The notes beneath the pieces are model-generated. The model was not told where the DNA came from and did not search any database. It worked only from the letters and a program-made list of their open reading frames with translations. A DNA stretch of 33,536 nucleotides from JAJTHY01 sp964458795 (GTDB lineage Bacteria; Pseudomonadota; Alphaproteobacteria; Rickettsiales; Midichloriaceae), in NCBI GenBank assembly GCA_964458795.1, contig CAYWJW010000011.1:1-33536 (forward strand). The letters run 5' to 3'. Positions 1-8,080 of the stretch are shown piece after piece. Made by a program: the position numbers and the translations under genes. The stretch's first letter is position 1. Each line of letters opens with the position of its first letter.

Positions 1-2
1 CT

Positions 3-251
3 TTAAAAGACCCGTATTTTATAGAACGCAAGCTTTATCCTAATGTGGATTTTTACTCAGGCATTATTTATCGGGCCCTGGGCATTCCATCTCAGATGTT
101 TACAGTAATGTTTGTCATCGGACGTACTGCTGGCTGGGTCGCGCAGTGGAAGGAGATGATTGAGGATCCAAAGCAAAAAATAGGCCGTCCCCGTCAACTT
201 TACACTGGGCATTCGCATAGGAAATATGTGCCGCTCTCCAAGCGCAAATAG
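3..251 (+). CDS. gltA: Citrate synthase, C-terminal part (5' end outside window)
   Basis: The open frame enters from the left edge and ends at a TAG stop. The roughly 82 visible residues match the C-terminus of hexameric-type bacterial citrate synthase: a YPNVDFYSG segment, then RALGIP, a hydrophobic MFTVMFVIGRTAGW helix, the WKEMIED segment and a closing IGRPRQLYTG followed by a short basic tail. In this family the Asp of NVDFYSG is part of the catalytic pocket, and the late Arg residues contact citrate or CoA. The enzyme condenses acetyl-CoA and oxaloacetate in the TCA cycle. The start and N-terminal domain are outside the window, so integrity cannot be judged. No clear terminator follows; the next gene begins about 105 bases downstream behind its own promoter-like sequence. 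Confidence 0.95.
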   Translation, partial: LKDPYFIERKLYPNVDFYSGIIYRALGIPSQMFTVMFVIGRTAGWVAQWKEMIEDPKQKIGRPRQLYTGHSHRKYVPLSKRK

Positions 252-290
252 CTCGTATAGCTAAAGATATTAAAAAAATTATAACATGGA

Positions 291-319
291 TTGCATAAAA
301 TATGCTTCTTATATAGAAT
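291..319 (+). promoter_or_regulatory. Candidate sigma70-type promoter for feoAB
   Basis: TTGCAT at 291-296 and TAGAAT at 314-319 are separated by 17 bases. The -10 matches the consensus at 5 of 6 positions, while the -35 is weak (3 of 6). The predicted start of transcription, near 326, falls at the edge of the Fur-like box at 327-345. This makes an iron-controlled feo promoter plausible. It is read by eye only. Confidence 0.4.
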
Positions 320-326
320 AGCAATT

Positions 327-345
327 GAGAATGATTCGCATTTGC
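327..345 (+). promoter_or_regulatory. Possible Fur-type iron box upstream of feoA
   Basis: The 19 bases GAGAATGATTCGCATTTGC match the classic 19-bp Fur consensus (GATAATGATAATCATTATC) at 13 positions, including the inverted halves GAATGAT and CATT. The box lies between the likely -10 and the feoA start codon, where a bound repressor would block transcription. Which alphaproteobacterial regulator (Fur/Mur, Irr or RirA) would bind is unknown. Chance occurrence in AT-rich DNA is possible. Confidence 0.4.
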
Positions 346-357
346 AAGCAGAGAGAT

Positions 358-579
358 ATGAAGATATTAAAAGAAGTAAGTTTAGACCTAGATTTTAAGA
401 TAACGTTTCCGGAAGATCATTTATTAATGAGAACACTGGTTGACGCGGGATTAATTCCAGATCGTGTTTTTAAAGTTCTTTTTAAATTAACAGGAGGTGT
501 TATGGTTATAGGAGATAGAACACTAAAAGTCGCGCTGGATGAGATTACGGCGGGCCGGATAGTTGTTAATCTAGTTTAA
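358..579 (+). CDS. feoA: Ferrous iron transport protein A (FeoA)
   Basis: A 74-residue cytosolic protein of the FeoA SH3-like family, which associates with FeoB and is thought to modulate its GTPase-driven Fe(II) uptake. The core runs from LMRTLVDAGLIPDRVFKVLFK through GGVMVIGDRTLKVAL to a final ITAGRIVVNLV. This is the usual FeoA order: turn, beta strands, a Gly-X-Gly region, then a short helix that positions the last strand. I chose the ATG at 358 because it follows a GAGAGA purine stretch and gives a family-typical length. An upstream in-frame TTG at 325 would add 11 residues, but it overlaps the Fur-like box. feoB follows 17 bases after the stop, so the two are surely one operon. Confidence 0.88.
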   Translation: MKILKEVSLDLDFKITFPEDHLLMRTLVDAGLIPDRVFKVLFKLTGGVMVIGDRTLKVALDEITAGRIVVNLV

Positions 580-596
580 CATAAAGAGTGTATTTT

Positions 597-2777
597 ATGG
601 CCAATACTCCTGACAAAGTTAAAAAAAAGATTCGTATAGCCTTAATAGGCAATCCTAATACTGGCAAAACTACGCTATTCAACATCCTTACAAACTCCTC
701 TCAACCTACTGGGAACTGGATGGGAGTTACGGTTTCAAAGGAGCTAAACGATTTTAAATGTAGAGACCAAGAAGTCGAAATTGTGGATCTACCAGGCATT
801 TATAACTTATCGCTGGCAAAAAATACTTCTGGAGAGCAACGAATGGTTGCGCACACTCTACTTAGAGAAGATATCGATCTGATAATAAATGTTATTGATT
901 GTGTTAACTTAGAACGCAATTTATACCTTACAAGCCAGCTATTAGATGTTGGCAAACCTATGATTATAGCGCTAAATTTTGCTGATCAATTAGACCCTAA
1001 GCAGGTAGAGGCATCGAGAAAAGCGATAAGCAAAGATTTGGACGTACCCACTATTATACTATCTAGCAAAACTTCTGCAGGTATTAGTGAGCTTAAAAAA
1101 GCTATATGTAGTCCCAACAAAATTGGTAAAGCTGTTGTCTACCCTGAACTCATTGAAGATGCAATCGAAGGCATTGCAAAGTTTATAGCAAGTTCTAAAC
1201 TCAGGCGTTTTTTAGCCCTAAAAGTTATCGAAGAAGAAGAATGTGGAGATACTTTTATTGATAATTTAGTTCTTAATAAATCTGATGAATTAGAAAAGAA
1301 TATTGAAGAAACATATTCTGACAGCGCTGCAATGATAATGATGAGTTCGAGACTTGAATTCATAAGAGAAATGTTGCCTACTGAAGGATTGCCTAATACT
1401 GCAAATAAAATAGATGCCGTACTAGATAAACTAGTATTTGGTAAAATAAGCGGAACCTTGATATTCTTCGCAATGGTGTTCCTTATGTTCACCTTTAGTA
1501 TTAATATAGGCGGAATATTTCAAGACCCTATTGAGCTTCTGGCACGCGCAATTTTCATAGATTTCAGTTCCCACCTACTAACTGCTATACATACCCCTGA
1601 AGTTCTGAAGTTAATACTATCTGGTGGCATAGGTGGAGGTATTACTACTGTAGCTGCCTTTATACCTGTTATTGCTGGATTGTTTTTGTTTCTCTCATTT
1701 ATGGAAGAAAGTGGATATTTGGCTAGGGCTGCTGTCTTAGCCGATGGTATACTTAGGAAGATAGGATTACCCGGCTCTGCTTTTGTTCCACTCATAGTAA
1801 GTTTTGGTTGTAATGTACCAGCTATTATGGCTACTCGTATACTACGAAAGCGAGAAGCTCAGATAAAAACAGCGATGATGGCACCTTTTATGTCATGCAG
1901 CGCCAGACTCGCTGTATACGCACTTTTTTGCGCTGCTTTTTTTAGAGAAAATGCAGCTATAGTTGTATTCTCTCTTTATATATTAGGCATTATTCTTGCT
2001 TTGTTTACGGGCTTTGTACTTGACAAAGCTTTTGGCCGGGACATGAGTCCTAAGTTAATTTTGGAACTTCCTAGATATCAGTTGCCGTCTTTGCGCCACT
2101 TATTGAAAAAAACAATGATCCGATTGAATTCTTTTATATTTGGAGCTGGCAAGACCATAGTTATAATATTTGTGCTGGTACAGACATTAAGTGGAATAAC
2201 TAATAACTGGGAGCTGTATAGTAAATCTCACAATGAATCAGTACTAACGGATATTGGCAAAGCTAGCGCTGTATTATTTAAACCTATGGGACTTGAAGAG
2301 GAGCACTGGCCTTTGTCTGTGAGCCTATTAACTGGTATACTTGCAAAAGAGGTGGTTATTGGAACATTAAGCGCTATTTATAACAAAGAAAGTATGTTCG
2401 AGTATACTCAAGGAGAGGGTGTAGTCGACACACATAAATCATTTGCTGAAGCTTGGTATGTATTGAAGCAGAACATTATGGGATTTGCTATGATCAAAAA
2501 CTTTTTTGATCTATCTGAGTATGAATTTCAAAATACTCACACAGCCTCTGATGCTTCTAACAGGTCACTCGTAACCAAGCTACGCGAGAATATACACGGC
2601 AACCTTCCTGTTATGGCCTATCTAATCTTTGTTCTTCTATACTTCCCTTGCATTGCAGTTTTTGGAGCCATCAAGCAGGAGATTGGCATGAAATGGGCTA
2701 TCTTCTCTGCTGTGTGGTCAACTGCGCTCGCATATATTGTAGCAGTTTTGTTTTATCAAATCGCAGTTTTGGTATAA
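597..2777 (+). CDS. feoB: Ferrous iron transporter FeoB, GTPase-permease
   Basis: About 726 residues, close to the family's usual size. It is an inner-membrane Fe(II) transporter with an N-terminal G domain. G1 is GNPNTGKTT (about residues 18-26), the G2 region is PTGNWMGVTVSK, G3 is DLPGIYNLS, and the G4 position reads NFAD instead of the usual NMxD/NKxD. A helical spacer follows, and then from about residue 285 the permease. The permease carries the two Gate motifs with the conserved cysteines SFGCNVPAIMATR and APFMSCSARLAVYALF, and the LTGILAKEVVIGTL segment. The ATG at 597 follows an AAAGAG ribosome-binding sequence at good spacing. An in-frame GTG at 588 would add three residues. It is the second gene of feoAB and ends just before an inverted repeat shared with the convergent gene. 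Confidence 0.95.
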   Translation: MANTPDKVKKKIRIALIGNPNTGKTTLFNILTNSSQPTGNWMGVTVSKELNDFKCRDQEVEIVDLPGIYNLSLAKNTSGEQRMVAHTLLREDIDLIINVIDCVNLERNLYLTSQLLDVGKPMIIALNFADQLDPKQVEASRKAISKDLDVPTIILSSKTSAGISELKKAICSPNKIGKAVVYPELIEDAIEGIAKFIASSKLRRFLALKVIEEEECGDTFIDNLVLNKSDELEKNIEETYSDSAAMIMMSSRLEFIREMLPTEGLPNTANKIDAVLDKLVFGKISGTLIFFAMVFLMFTFSINIGGIFQDPIELLARAIFIDFSSHLLTAIHTPEVLKLILSGGIGGGITTVAAFIPVIAGLFLFLSFMEESGYLARAAVLADGILRKIGLPGSAFVPLIVSFGCNVPAIMATRILRKREAQIKTAMMAPFMSCSARLAVYALFCAAFFRENAAIVVFSLYILGIILALFTGFVLDKAFGRDMSPKLILELPRYQLPSLRHLLKKTMIRLNSFIFGAGKTIVIIFVLVQTLSGITNNWELYSKSHNESVLTDIGKASAVLFKPMGLEEEHWPLSVSLLTGILAKEVVIGTLSAIYNKESMFEYTQGEGVVDTHKSFAEAWYVLKQNIMGFAMIKNFFDLSEYEFQNTHTASDASNRSLVTKLRENIHGNLPVMAYLIFVLLYFPCIAVFGAIKQEIGMKWAIFSAVWSTALAYIVAVLFYQIAVLV

Positions 2778-2779
2778 GC

Positions 2780-2843
2780 TATAGCTAAGACGGTATAAAA
2801 TTAGCATGGTAACTCTGCGCCTTTTTATACTGTCTTAGCTATA
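2780..2843. repeat. Long inverted repeat between convergent genes (probable bidirectional terminator, repeat family 2)
   Basis: Two 21-base arms (2780-2800 and 2823-2843) pair with a single G-T wobble around a 22-base loop. Each arm has the form TATAGCTAAGAC(A/G)GTATAAAA. The element lies between the feoB stop and the stop of the opposing gene, whose last codon is inside the right arm. A transcript in either direction would form a 21-bp hairpin. There is no classic trailing U run, but the stem base is AU-rich. A related arm recurs at 10902-10922. Confidence 0.75.
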
Positions 2844-3468
2844 TATGAAGAGTTATATCTTTGTGATGAATGAGAAGTGCAGCTCCATCTATAGTTATAT
2901 CTGCAACTTCTGCATTTAATTTATTACTCGAGCTTTGCATAGCACCTAGTTTAAGCTCTAGTTCTTGCATATCATATTCGAGACCTCTAGATGTAACTAC
3001 AGCTCTTGGAAAACTCATTATAGCAACTTCTAGGCCAACTCTGCCTTGCAAGCTGAAGCTACCATTTTCAAGGTATAAAATGGTCTCATTATTGTTTAAG
3101 ATGCTAAGCTTTGGCGCATATGCGTAAAACTTCTTGAGTAACCCTACATTGTGCAAGGTTTGGTCCATCCTTCCACCTATCGCCTGGAACACAATAATTT
3201 CGGTTGCACCAAGTTCAATAGCCAGCATTACGCCTTTTTCTAAGTCGTTTGAATCCTGATCTTCTACCTTCATAATAGAAACGCCTAACGATCGAGACCT
3301 AGCAAGTATTGCTTCATCCACTGCATCCAAGTCACCTACTAAATACTTTACCCTAATCTTAGAATCTAACAGCCGATAAATAGCCCCATCCAGACAAATT
3401 ACAGGAAGATTCCTATCAAGCCGGTCTAAATCAGAAATAGGCGCGTCAGCCACAATCTGGATAATCAT
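2839..3468 (-). CDS. thiN: Thiamine pyrophosphokinase
   Basis: A 209-residue cytosolic enzyme that transfers pyrophosphate from ATP to thiamine, giving thiamine diphosphate, the cofactor of pyruvate and 2-oxoglutarate dehydrogenases. Family motifs are in order. CLDGA occurs near residue 25. GDLDA (residues 45-49) stands for the usual GDxDS metal site. DQDSNDLEK (70-78) matches the DQxxTDLEK motif. GGRMDQTLHN (98-107) matches GGRxDHTL. The C-terminal domain is weakly conserved, as usual. Its ATG overlaps the petB stop by one base (TAATG on the minus strand), so translation is probably coupled to cytochrome b. Its presence suggests that this organism takes up thiamine rather than thiamine diphosphate; that is inference. 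Confidence 0.88.
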   Translation of the reverse strand: MIIQIVADAPISDLDRLDRNLPVICLDGAIYRLLDSKIRVKYLVGDLDAVDEAILARSRSLGVSIMKVEDQDSNDLEKGVMLAIELGATEIIVFQAIGGRMDQTLHNVGLLKKFYAYAPKLSILNNNETILYLENGSFSLQGRVGLEVAIMSFPRAVVTSRGLEYDMQELELKLGAMQSSSNKLNAEVADITIDGAALLIHHKDITLHI

Positions 3469-4688
3469 TATTTTTTCTCGTAGTAATCGCTTATAGAGTC
3501 TGGAGGTAACCTTAGAGTCTCATGTTTGGTTAGCAATGGCAATACAACCAAAAAGTGAACAAAGTACCATACGGTGCATATTCGCCCCACAGTCAAATAC
3601 GGCTCTTCAGGCGGCTTTCCTCCTATATACCCAAGAACTATAAAGGTAATTATAAAGATCGCAAAGAAGAGCTTAAACATAGGTCTATACTGACCACTTC
3701 TTACAGAAGACTTATCAAGCCAAGGCAGTGCAAATAAGATCATTATAGCACCGAACATTGCTAAAACACCCCCCAGTTTACTTGGTATAGACCTCAAAAT
3801 TGCATAATACGGCAAGAAATACCATTCCGGCACAATGTGTAGCGGAGTAACAATTGGGTTGGCTGGTATGTAGTTATCTGGATCTCCTAAGGTATTTGGA
3901 GCAAAGAATACAAATGCAAAGTAAATAATGAAGAATACTCCTACTCCTAAGAGGTCCTTAACCGTATAATATGGGTGAAACGGTATAGTATCCTTTTTTG
4001 TTTTAACTTCCACTCCACTCGGATTACTAGATCCATGCACGTGAACTGCCCAAACATGGATGATCACAATACCAAGAAGCACAAATGGCAGTAAGAAATG
4101 CAGAGCGTAAAAACGGTTAAGCGTGGGGTTATCTACTGTGAATCCGCCCCAGAGCCACACAACAACACTTTCTCCAACTAAGGGAATTGCTGAAAAAAGG
4201 TTAGTAATTACCTTAGCACCCCAGAAACTCATTTGTCCCCATGGCAAAACATAGCCCATGAATGCAGTAGCCATCATTACTAAAAATATAATAATTCCGA
4301 CAAACCACATCATCTCACGCGGCTTTTTGTAAGATCCATAGTATAAGCCACGAGCTATATGGAGATAAATAACGATAAAGAACATCGATGCTCCAACGGA
4401 ATGTAAGTACCGGAGTAACCATCCATAATTCACATCCCGCATTATACGTTCAACACTATCAAATGCATAATCTATATGAGGCGTATATTGCATAGCCAAA
4501 AACAAACCTGTTACGATCTGTATAACCAAGGCAATACCCGCAAGAGATCCAAAATTCCAAGCATAGTTAAGATTCTTTGGAACCTGATATTCACCAAGAT
4601 GCTTTGTTGCAGAAAAAATTGGCAATCTGAATTCTATCCAATCGACGATTGTTTGAGTAATCCCATTTTTTTTAGAGTTGCTTTTCAT
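3468..4688 (-). CDS. petB: Ubiquinol-cytochrome c reductase cytochrome b subunit
   Basis: A 406-residue inner-membrane protein, the quinone-oxidising and heme b-binding core of complex III. Four heme ligands are visible in the standard pairs: H96 and H110 in helix B, H197 and H211 in helix D. The second pair is spaced 13 residues apart, as in cytochrome b of the bc1 type. The PEWYFLPYY motif of the Qo site is at 287-295, and a GYVLPWGQMSFWGA stretch forms the other Qo wall. The length and eight-helix layout are normal for alphaproteobacteria. It starts two bases downstream of the petA stop and ends by overlapping the thiamine pyrophosphokinase start. The cytochrome c1 gene that usually follows is not here. 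Confidence 0.97.
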   Translation of the reverse strand: MKSNSKKNGITQTIVDWIEFRLPIFSATKHLGEYQVPKNLNYAWNFGSLAGIALVIQIVTGLFLAMQYTPHIDYAFDSVERIMRDVNYGWLLRYLHSVGASMFFIVIYLHIARGLYYGSYKKPREMMWFVGIIIFLVMMATAFMGYVLPWGQMSFWGAKVITNLFSAIPLVGESVVVWLWGGFTVDNPTLNRFYALHFLLPFVLLGIVIIHVWAVHVHGSSNPSGVEVKTKKDTIPFHPYYTVKDLLGVGVFFIIYFAFVFFAPNTLGDPDNYIPANPIVTPLHIVPEWYFLPYYAILRSIPSKLGGVLAMFGAIMILFALPWLDKSSVRSGQYRPMFKLFFAIFIITFIVLGYIGGKPPEEPYLTVGRICTVWYFVHFLVVLPLLTKHETLRLPPDSISDYYEKK

Positions 4689-4690
4689 CT

Positions 4691-5251
4691 TTAACCAATC
4701 TTAATTTTTGTATCTGTCATGAATGCATATGGTGGAATCGCGAGATTTAGTGGGGCAGGCCCCTTACGTATACGACCAGAACTATCATAATGCGAACCAT
4801 GGCAGGGGCATAACCACCCATCATAATCCCCTTTATTGGAAATTGGCACACACCCCAAATGTGTGCAAACAGCGACTGCAACCAACCACTGTTCTTTACC
4901 TTTTTTTACACGTTCAGCATCAGGTTCTGGATCTCTCAAATCAGCGAGATTAACACTCTGAGCCTCTTCAATTTGTTTTGGGGTTCTGTGCATTATGAAG
5001 ATTGGTTGCCCGCGCCACATCACCGTGTTAGTTTCGCCTTCCTTTATCTTAGAAATATCAACTTCTGTGCTACCAACAGCCAACACATCAGCACTTGGAG
5101 ACATCGATTTAACAAAGGGTATTACAGCCGTGATGGCACCCGTACAAGCAACACCTGTTGCCGCCATAACAACAAAATCCCGTCTACTTTCCCCACTTTC
5201 AGACAAATGCTCAGTTTTTGGCGCTATATCACTATCTTTTTTATCAGCCAT
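4691..5251 (-). CDS. petA: Ubiquinol-cytochrome c reductase Rieske iron-sulfur subunit
   Basis: A 186-residue protein, anchored by one N-terminal membrane helix, that carries electrons from ubiquinol to cytochrome c1. A twin-arginine segment (SRRDF, Arg 23-24) precedes the hydrophobic helix VVMAATGVACTGAITAV, consistent with Tat-dependent insertion. The 2Fe-2S cluster ligands are intact: box 1 CTHLGC (C129, H131, C134) and box 2 CPCHGSHYD (C148, C150, H151). The spacing and length fit the mitochondrial/alphaproteobacterial type. It is the first gene of petA-petB-thiN and has a good promoter 34 bases upstream. Divergent to it lies the ankyrin-repeat gene. Confidence 0.97.
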   Translation of the reverse strand: MADKKDSDIAPKTEHLSESGESRRDFVVMAATGVACTGAITAVIPFVKSMSPSADVLAVGSTEVDISKIKEGETNTVMWRGQPIFIMHRTPKQIEEAQSVNLADLRDPEPDAERVKKGKEQWLVAVAVCTHLGCVPISNKGDYDGWLCPCHGSHYDSSGRIRKGPAPLNLAIPPYAFMTDTKIKIG

Positions 5252-5284
5252 AAAATCAATTTACAATTTAGTAACTGACTCCCG

Positions 5285-5312
5285 ATAATAGATATTACCG
5301 TTTTACTGTCAA
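5285..5312 (-). promoter_or_regulatory. Sigma70-type promoter of petA-petB-thiN
   Basis: On the minus strand a perfect -35 TTGACA (5312-5307) is followed after 16 bases by TATTAT (5290-5285), which matches 5 of 6 -10 positions. The predicted transcript start lies about 25 bases before the petA start codon. This is one of the best promoter matches in the window. Confidence 0.6.
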
Positions 5313-5379
5313 GAATTGACTTCCACCTTACACTATTTGTGCTACATTGACGTTCAAAATAGGTAGAACGGTATAGAAG

Positions 5380-6573
5380 ATGAAGAGGAGTTTAGAAATT
5401 GACTATTTTCAAGAATGTGAAACTGCTATAGTAGACCGCAATGCTAACGAGCTTGAACAAAATCTCCGCAATTTGCGAGGCACTGCACTAGATACCTTAC
5501 CAACTAACGCTAGCAAAGATACATTGCTGCATTTCTGCGTCTCTGTAGGTAGAACTTCCATGGCAAAAGTAATATTAAGACCCTTCAATACAAGAGTGCG
5601 CTATCTAAAAGCAGAAAATAACCGTGGAAATACAGCCCTTGATCAAGCAGTTCAGGAGAACAAGCTTAACTTCATTATACTTTTGGCAGACTATTATGTA
5701 GCTAATAACCTTAAATATAAACTAGAAGAATGGTATTCAGAAAAACAAAAATGCTGGTTAGAAGAAACTTTTGGAGCTCATAAACTTGTCAAAGCTGTGC
5801 AATCAGGTAAAATAAGCCTCATAAGAGATCCATATTATAGCAAATTTGTTAATTACTATGATGCTAAAGCAAAAACAGCCTTACATTATGCAGTTGAAAA
5901 CAGTTATCTTGACATCGTTAAGTTACTTTTAGAACTTGGTGCAAATCCTAACATTAGAGCAATTAGTAGGAATGACGGCCCTACTTCTCTGGATTATAAT
6001 TGCTTTGCTCTTAACAAAGCTAGATTTGATAATAGGATGCTAATGCGATATGATATTAGCAGTTCAGATGCTGTAAAAATCACTAAATTGTTATTTGAGT
6101 ATGGTGCAGACTGCAGAATATGCGCTGACTTTAACAAATTAAGTGAAGACATAAAAAGGTATTCTCCTGAGAAAGCCAAAGTTTTTGATCAACCATACGA
6201 TCTTTCATTATGCACTACATTACTGGGAGTGGAGGACTATTGCAATATACCTAAATATTTAGATGTGTTTTTCTCCAAGACTTTAACAGTATCACAAGCA
6301 AAGCTTCAGATAAAAAGCATCTTAAAAAACAACTGCCTATCTCTACTTGTTTGCAAGGATGGATTTTTCCCTTCAATTGTTGTCAAAGGAGCAGTTCTTT
6401 CTTCTATTTGCAATGTAAGTCTTGAGGCTGTTTCTGAAGTCCTTTCGATTGGAGACACTATAGAAAAACCTTTAAGACCGGCTTTGACTGACATAGCAGA
6501 TAAAATTTATAGAAAAATAAGCGAAACTTCTCGGCAAAGCAATCAGATGGATATAGCTACTCTTGGAGTATAA
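5380..6573 (+). CDS. Ankyrin-repeat protein, possible host-directed effector
   Basis: A 397-residue protein without a signal peptide or membrane helix. Ankyrin repeats are visible at about residues 47-79 (DTLLHFCVSVGRTSMAKVIL), 80-112 (NRGNTALDQAVQENKLNFIILL), 163-195 (AKTALHYAVENSYLDIVKLLLELGANPN) and, degenerate, 200-248 (ending ITKLLFEYGADCR). The third is the most canonical. The C-terminal 130 residues show no motif I recognise. Ankyrin proteins mediate protein-protein contacts, and in Rickettsiales several are type IV secretion substrates. A secreted effector role is therefore reasonable, but nothing in the sequence proves it. It stands alone, divergent from petA and convergent with nhaA, which ends 20 bases beyond its stop. 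Confidence 0.8.
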   Translation: MKRSLEIDYFQECETAIVDRNANELEQNLRNLRGTALDTLPTNASKDTLLHFCVSVGRTSMAKVILRPFNTRVRYLKAENNRGNTALDQAVQENKLNFIILLADYYVANNLKYKLEEWYSEKQKCWLEETFGAHKLVKAVQSGKISLIRDPYYSKFVNYYDAKAKTALHYAVENSYLDIVKLLLELGANPNIRAISRNDGPTSLDYNCFALNKARFDNRMLMRYDISSSDAVKITKLLFEYGADCRICADFNKLSEDIKRYSPEKAKVFDQPYDLSLCTTLLGVEDYCNIPKYLDVFFSKTLTVSQAKLQIKSILKNNCLSLLVCKDGFFPSIVVKGAVLSSICNVSLEAVSEVLSIGDTIEKPLRPALTDIADKIYRKISETSRQSNQMDIATLGV

Positions 6574-6593
6574 TTCCTTATAGCATGGAAATA

Positions 6594-7763
6594 TTACTCT
6601 CTTCTTTTTAGTGAGTAATATAGCAAAGTAGTCCCAAATATGGCTGAAAGTAAAGATCCTATAATAACAGCACTTCTCATAGAATAATAAGCACAGCCAC
6701 TTTCAAATGTAAGCCCGCCAATAAACAAGCTTAAGGTAAACCCTATTCCTCCTAATATGGAGATCGAGTAAAATCTAAGCCAAGTAGTACCTTGTGGCAA
6801 ACTGCTTTTTAAGTACCTCACAGCACCATAAGCAAAACATGATATGCCTAATTGCTTGCCAATAAATAATCCAAAGATTATCCCAAAGCTAATATTTGAA
6901 CAAGCATTGCTAAATGTAAAGTACTCCATTTTTATACCTGCATTAATAAAAATAAATAATGGTAGTATTAAATAATGTACAAATGGCTGTAATTTCTTAT
7001 CCAGCTTCTGAAAAGACATATTTACATCTTCTCCTATTTGTACTGGGATTGTTAGGGCTAATATTACTCCTGCTAGAGTTCCATGTATACCAGCCTCAAC
7101 CATAGCTACCCATAAAAGAGCACCAATACTTAAATAATATGAAGAACCCTTAATATTAAAATAGTTAAAGATCATTAGTAAGCATAACAACAATATTGAT
7201 ATACTAAAGGCAAATATACTAAGTGATTTTGTATAAAAAATAGCTAATACAATTAAAGCTAAAGCATCGTCAATGAGCGAGAAACTGATAACAAACGCTC
7301 GCAACTTACTGGATATATGCCGACCAAAAAATGCAAGAATTCCTAATATGAATGCTGTATCGGAAGCAATAGGAATTGCCCATCCTTTATCGGTCGATTG
7401 ATTAAAATTGAAAATAATGTAAATTATGGCCGGTACGACAAAGCCCCCTATAGCAGCAATGGTAGGAAATATTAATGTTTTCTTATCCTGATATTCACCG
7501 AGAATTAAGTGATATTTTAATTCTAACCCAATTAATAGGAAGAAGAATGTCATGAGCCCATCATTTACAAAACTTATCAAAGTAGCTTCGTACACAATAT
7601 CTCCTATTCTTAAGGACATTGGATAAGATACGAATTGTTCATAATAACCAGAAAATGGTTCAATATTACAAATAGATATCGCGCATATAAAACTGATTAT
7701 CATCAATAGGCTGGAAAATACTTCAGACTTTATAAATGCTAAGTTGCTAACCTTAGTATTCAC
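6594..7763 (-). CDS. nhaA: Na+/H+ antiporter NhaA
   Basis: A 389-residue inner-membrane protein of normal length for NhaA, which exchanges Na+ or Li+ for protons and controls cytoplasmic pH and sodium. Family signatures are in order: VNDGLMTFFFLLIGLELKYHLILGE (about 66-90), GGFVVPAIIYIIFN, GWAIPIASDTAFILGILAFFG (about 127-147) and the ion-binding Asp pair in SLIDDALAL (D165, D166). The usual Thr-Asp of the fourth helix reads Ser-Asp (SDTAF). The C-terminal helices include GGIGFTLSLFIGGLTF, also typical. It is a single gene whose start faces the tRNA-Asn and putative origin region. Confidence 0.95.
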   Translation of the reverse strand: MNTKVSNLAFIKSEVFSSLLMIISFICAISICNIEPFSGYYEQFVSYPMSLRIGDIVYEATLISFVNDGLMTFFFLLIGLELKYHLILGEYQDKKTLIFPTIAAIGGFVVPAIIYIIFNFNQSTDKGWAIPIASDTAFILGILAFFGRHISSKLRAFVISFSLIDDALALIVLAIFYTKSLSIFAFSISILLLCLLMIFNYFNIKGSSYYLSIGALLWVAMVEAGIHGTLAGVILALTIPVQIGEDVNMSFQKLDKKLQPFVHYLILPLFIFINAGIKMEYFTFSNACSNISFGIIFGLFIGKQLGISCFAYGAVRYLKSSLPQGTTWLRFYSISILGGIGFTLSLFIGGLTFESGCAYYSMRSAVIIGSLLSAIFGTTLLYYSLKRRE

Positions 7764-7907
7764 AATATTTTTCTCTCATTTTCAGAAGTATTGTTTTAAC
7801 TTATATAAACAAACTCTTTCTTACATGGAAACACAACTGGTGAATTATTTCAATGAGTGATTGATACCCCTTTAACAAGACTTATAATAATTGTATTACT
7901 TGAGATA
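7764..7907. other. Intergenic spacer between nhaA and tRNA-Asn
   Basis: AT-rich spacer holding the nhaA leader and the end of the tRNA transcript. I see no confident promoter, hairpin or small gene here. Confidence 0.5.
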
Positions 7908-7982
7908 TGGCTCCCCGGGCCGGACTCGAACCAGCGACCGAGCGGTTAACAGCCGCTTGCTCTACCACTGAGCTACCGGGGA
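7908..7982 (-). tRNA. tRNA-Asn (GUU anticodon)
   Basis: A 75-base cloverleaf on the minus strand. The acceptor TCCCCGG pairs with CCGGGGA, followed by discriminator G and an encoded CCA (TGG at 7908-7910 on the plus strand). The D arm contains TAGCTCAGTGGTAGAGCA. The anticodon loop CTGTTAA gives GTT (complement of 7948-7950), which reads Asn codons. The T arm is CTGGTTCGAGTCCGG. All stems are intact. It directly borders the putative replication origin. Confidence 0.96.
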
Positions 7983-8080
7983 AAACATTGCGTATCTTAT
8001 ACCATAACTATTTGTAAAAGCCAGAAAATTTTTCACTTTCCTTAACCTTTGGCTCACATGTTAAAAACCTGTAGTAACTT

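Noticed and set aside
325..357. Upstream TTG start for feoA at 325
   Set aside because: It would overlap the Fur-like box and lacks a ribosome-binding site; the ATG at 358 gives the normal FeoA length.
4859..5278. Open frame of 139 codons opposite petA
   Set aside because: It lies entirely antisense to an intact Rieske gene and its near neighbourhood, with no ribosome-binding site and composition typical of a shadow frame.
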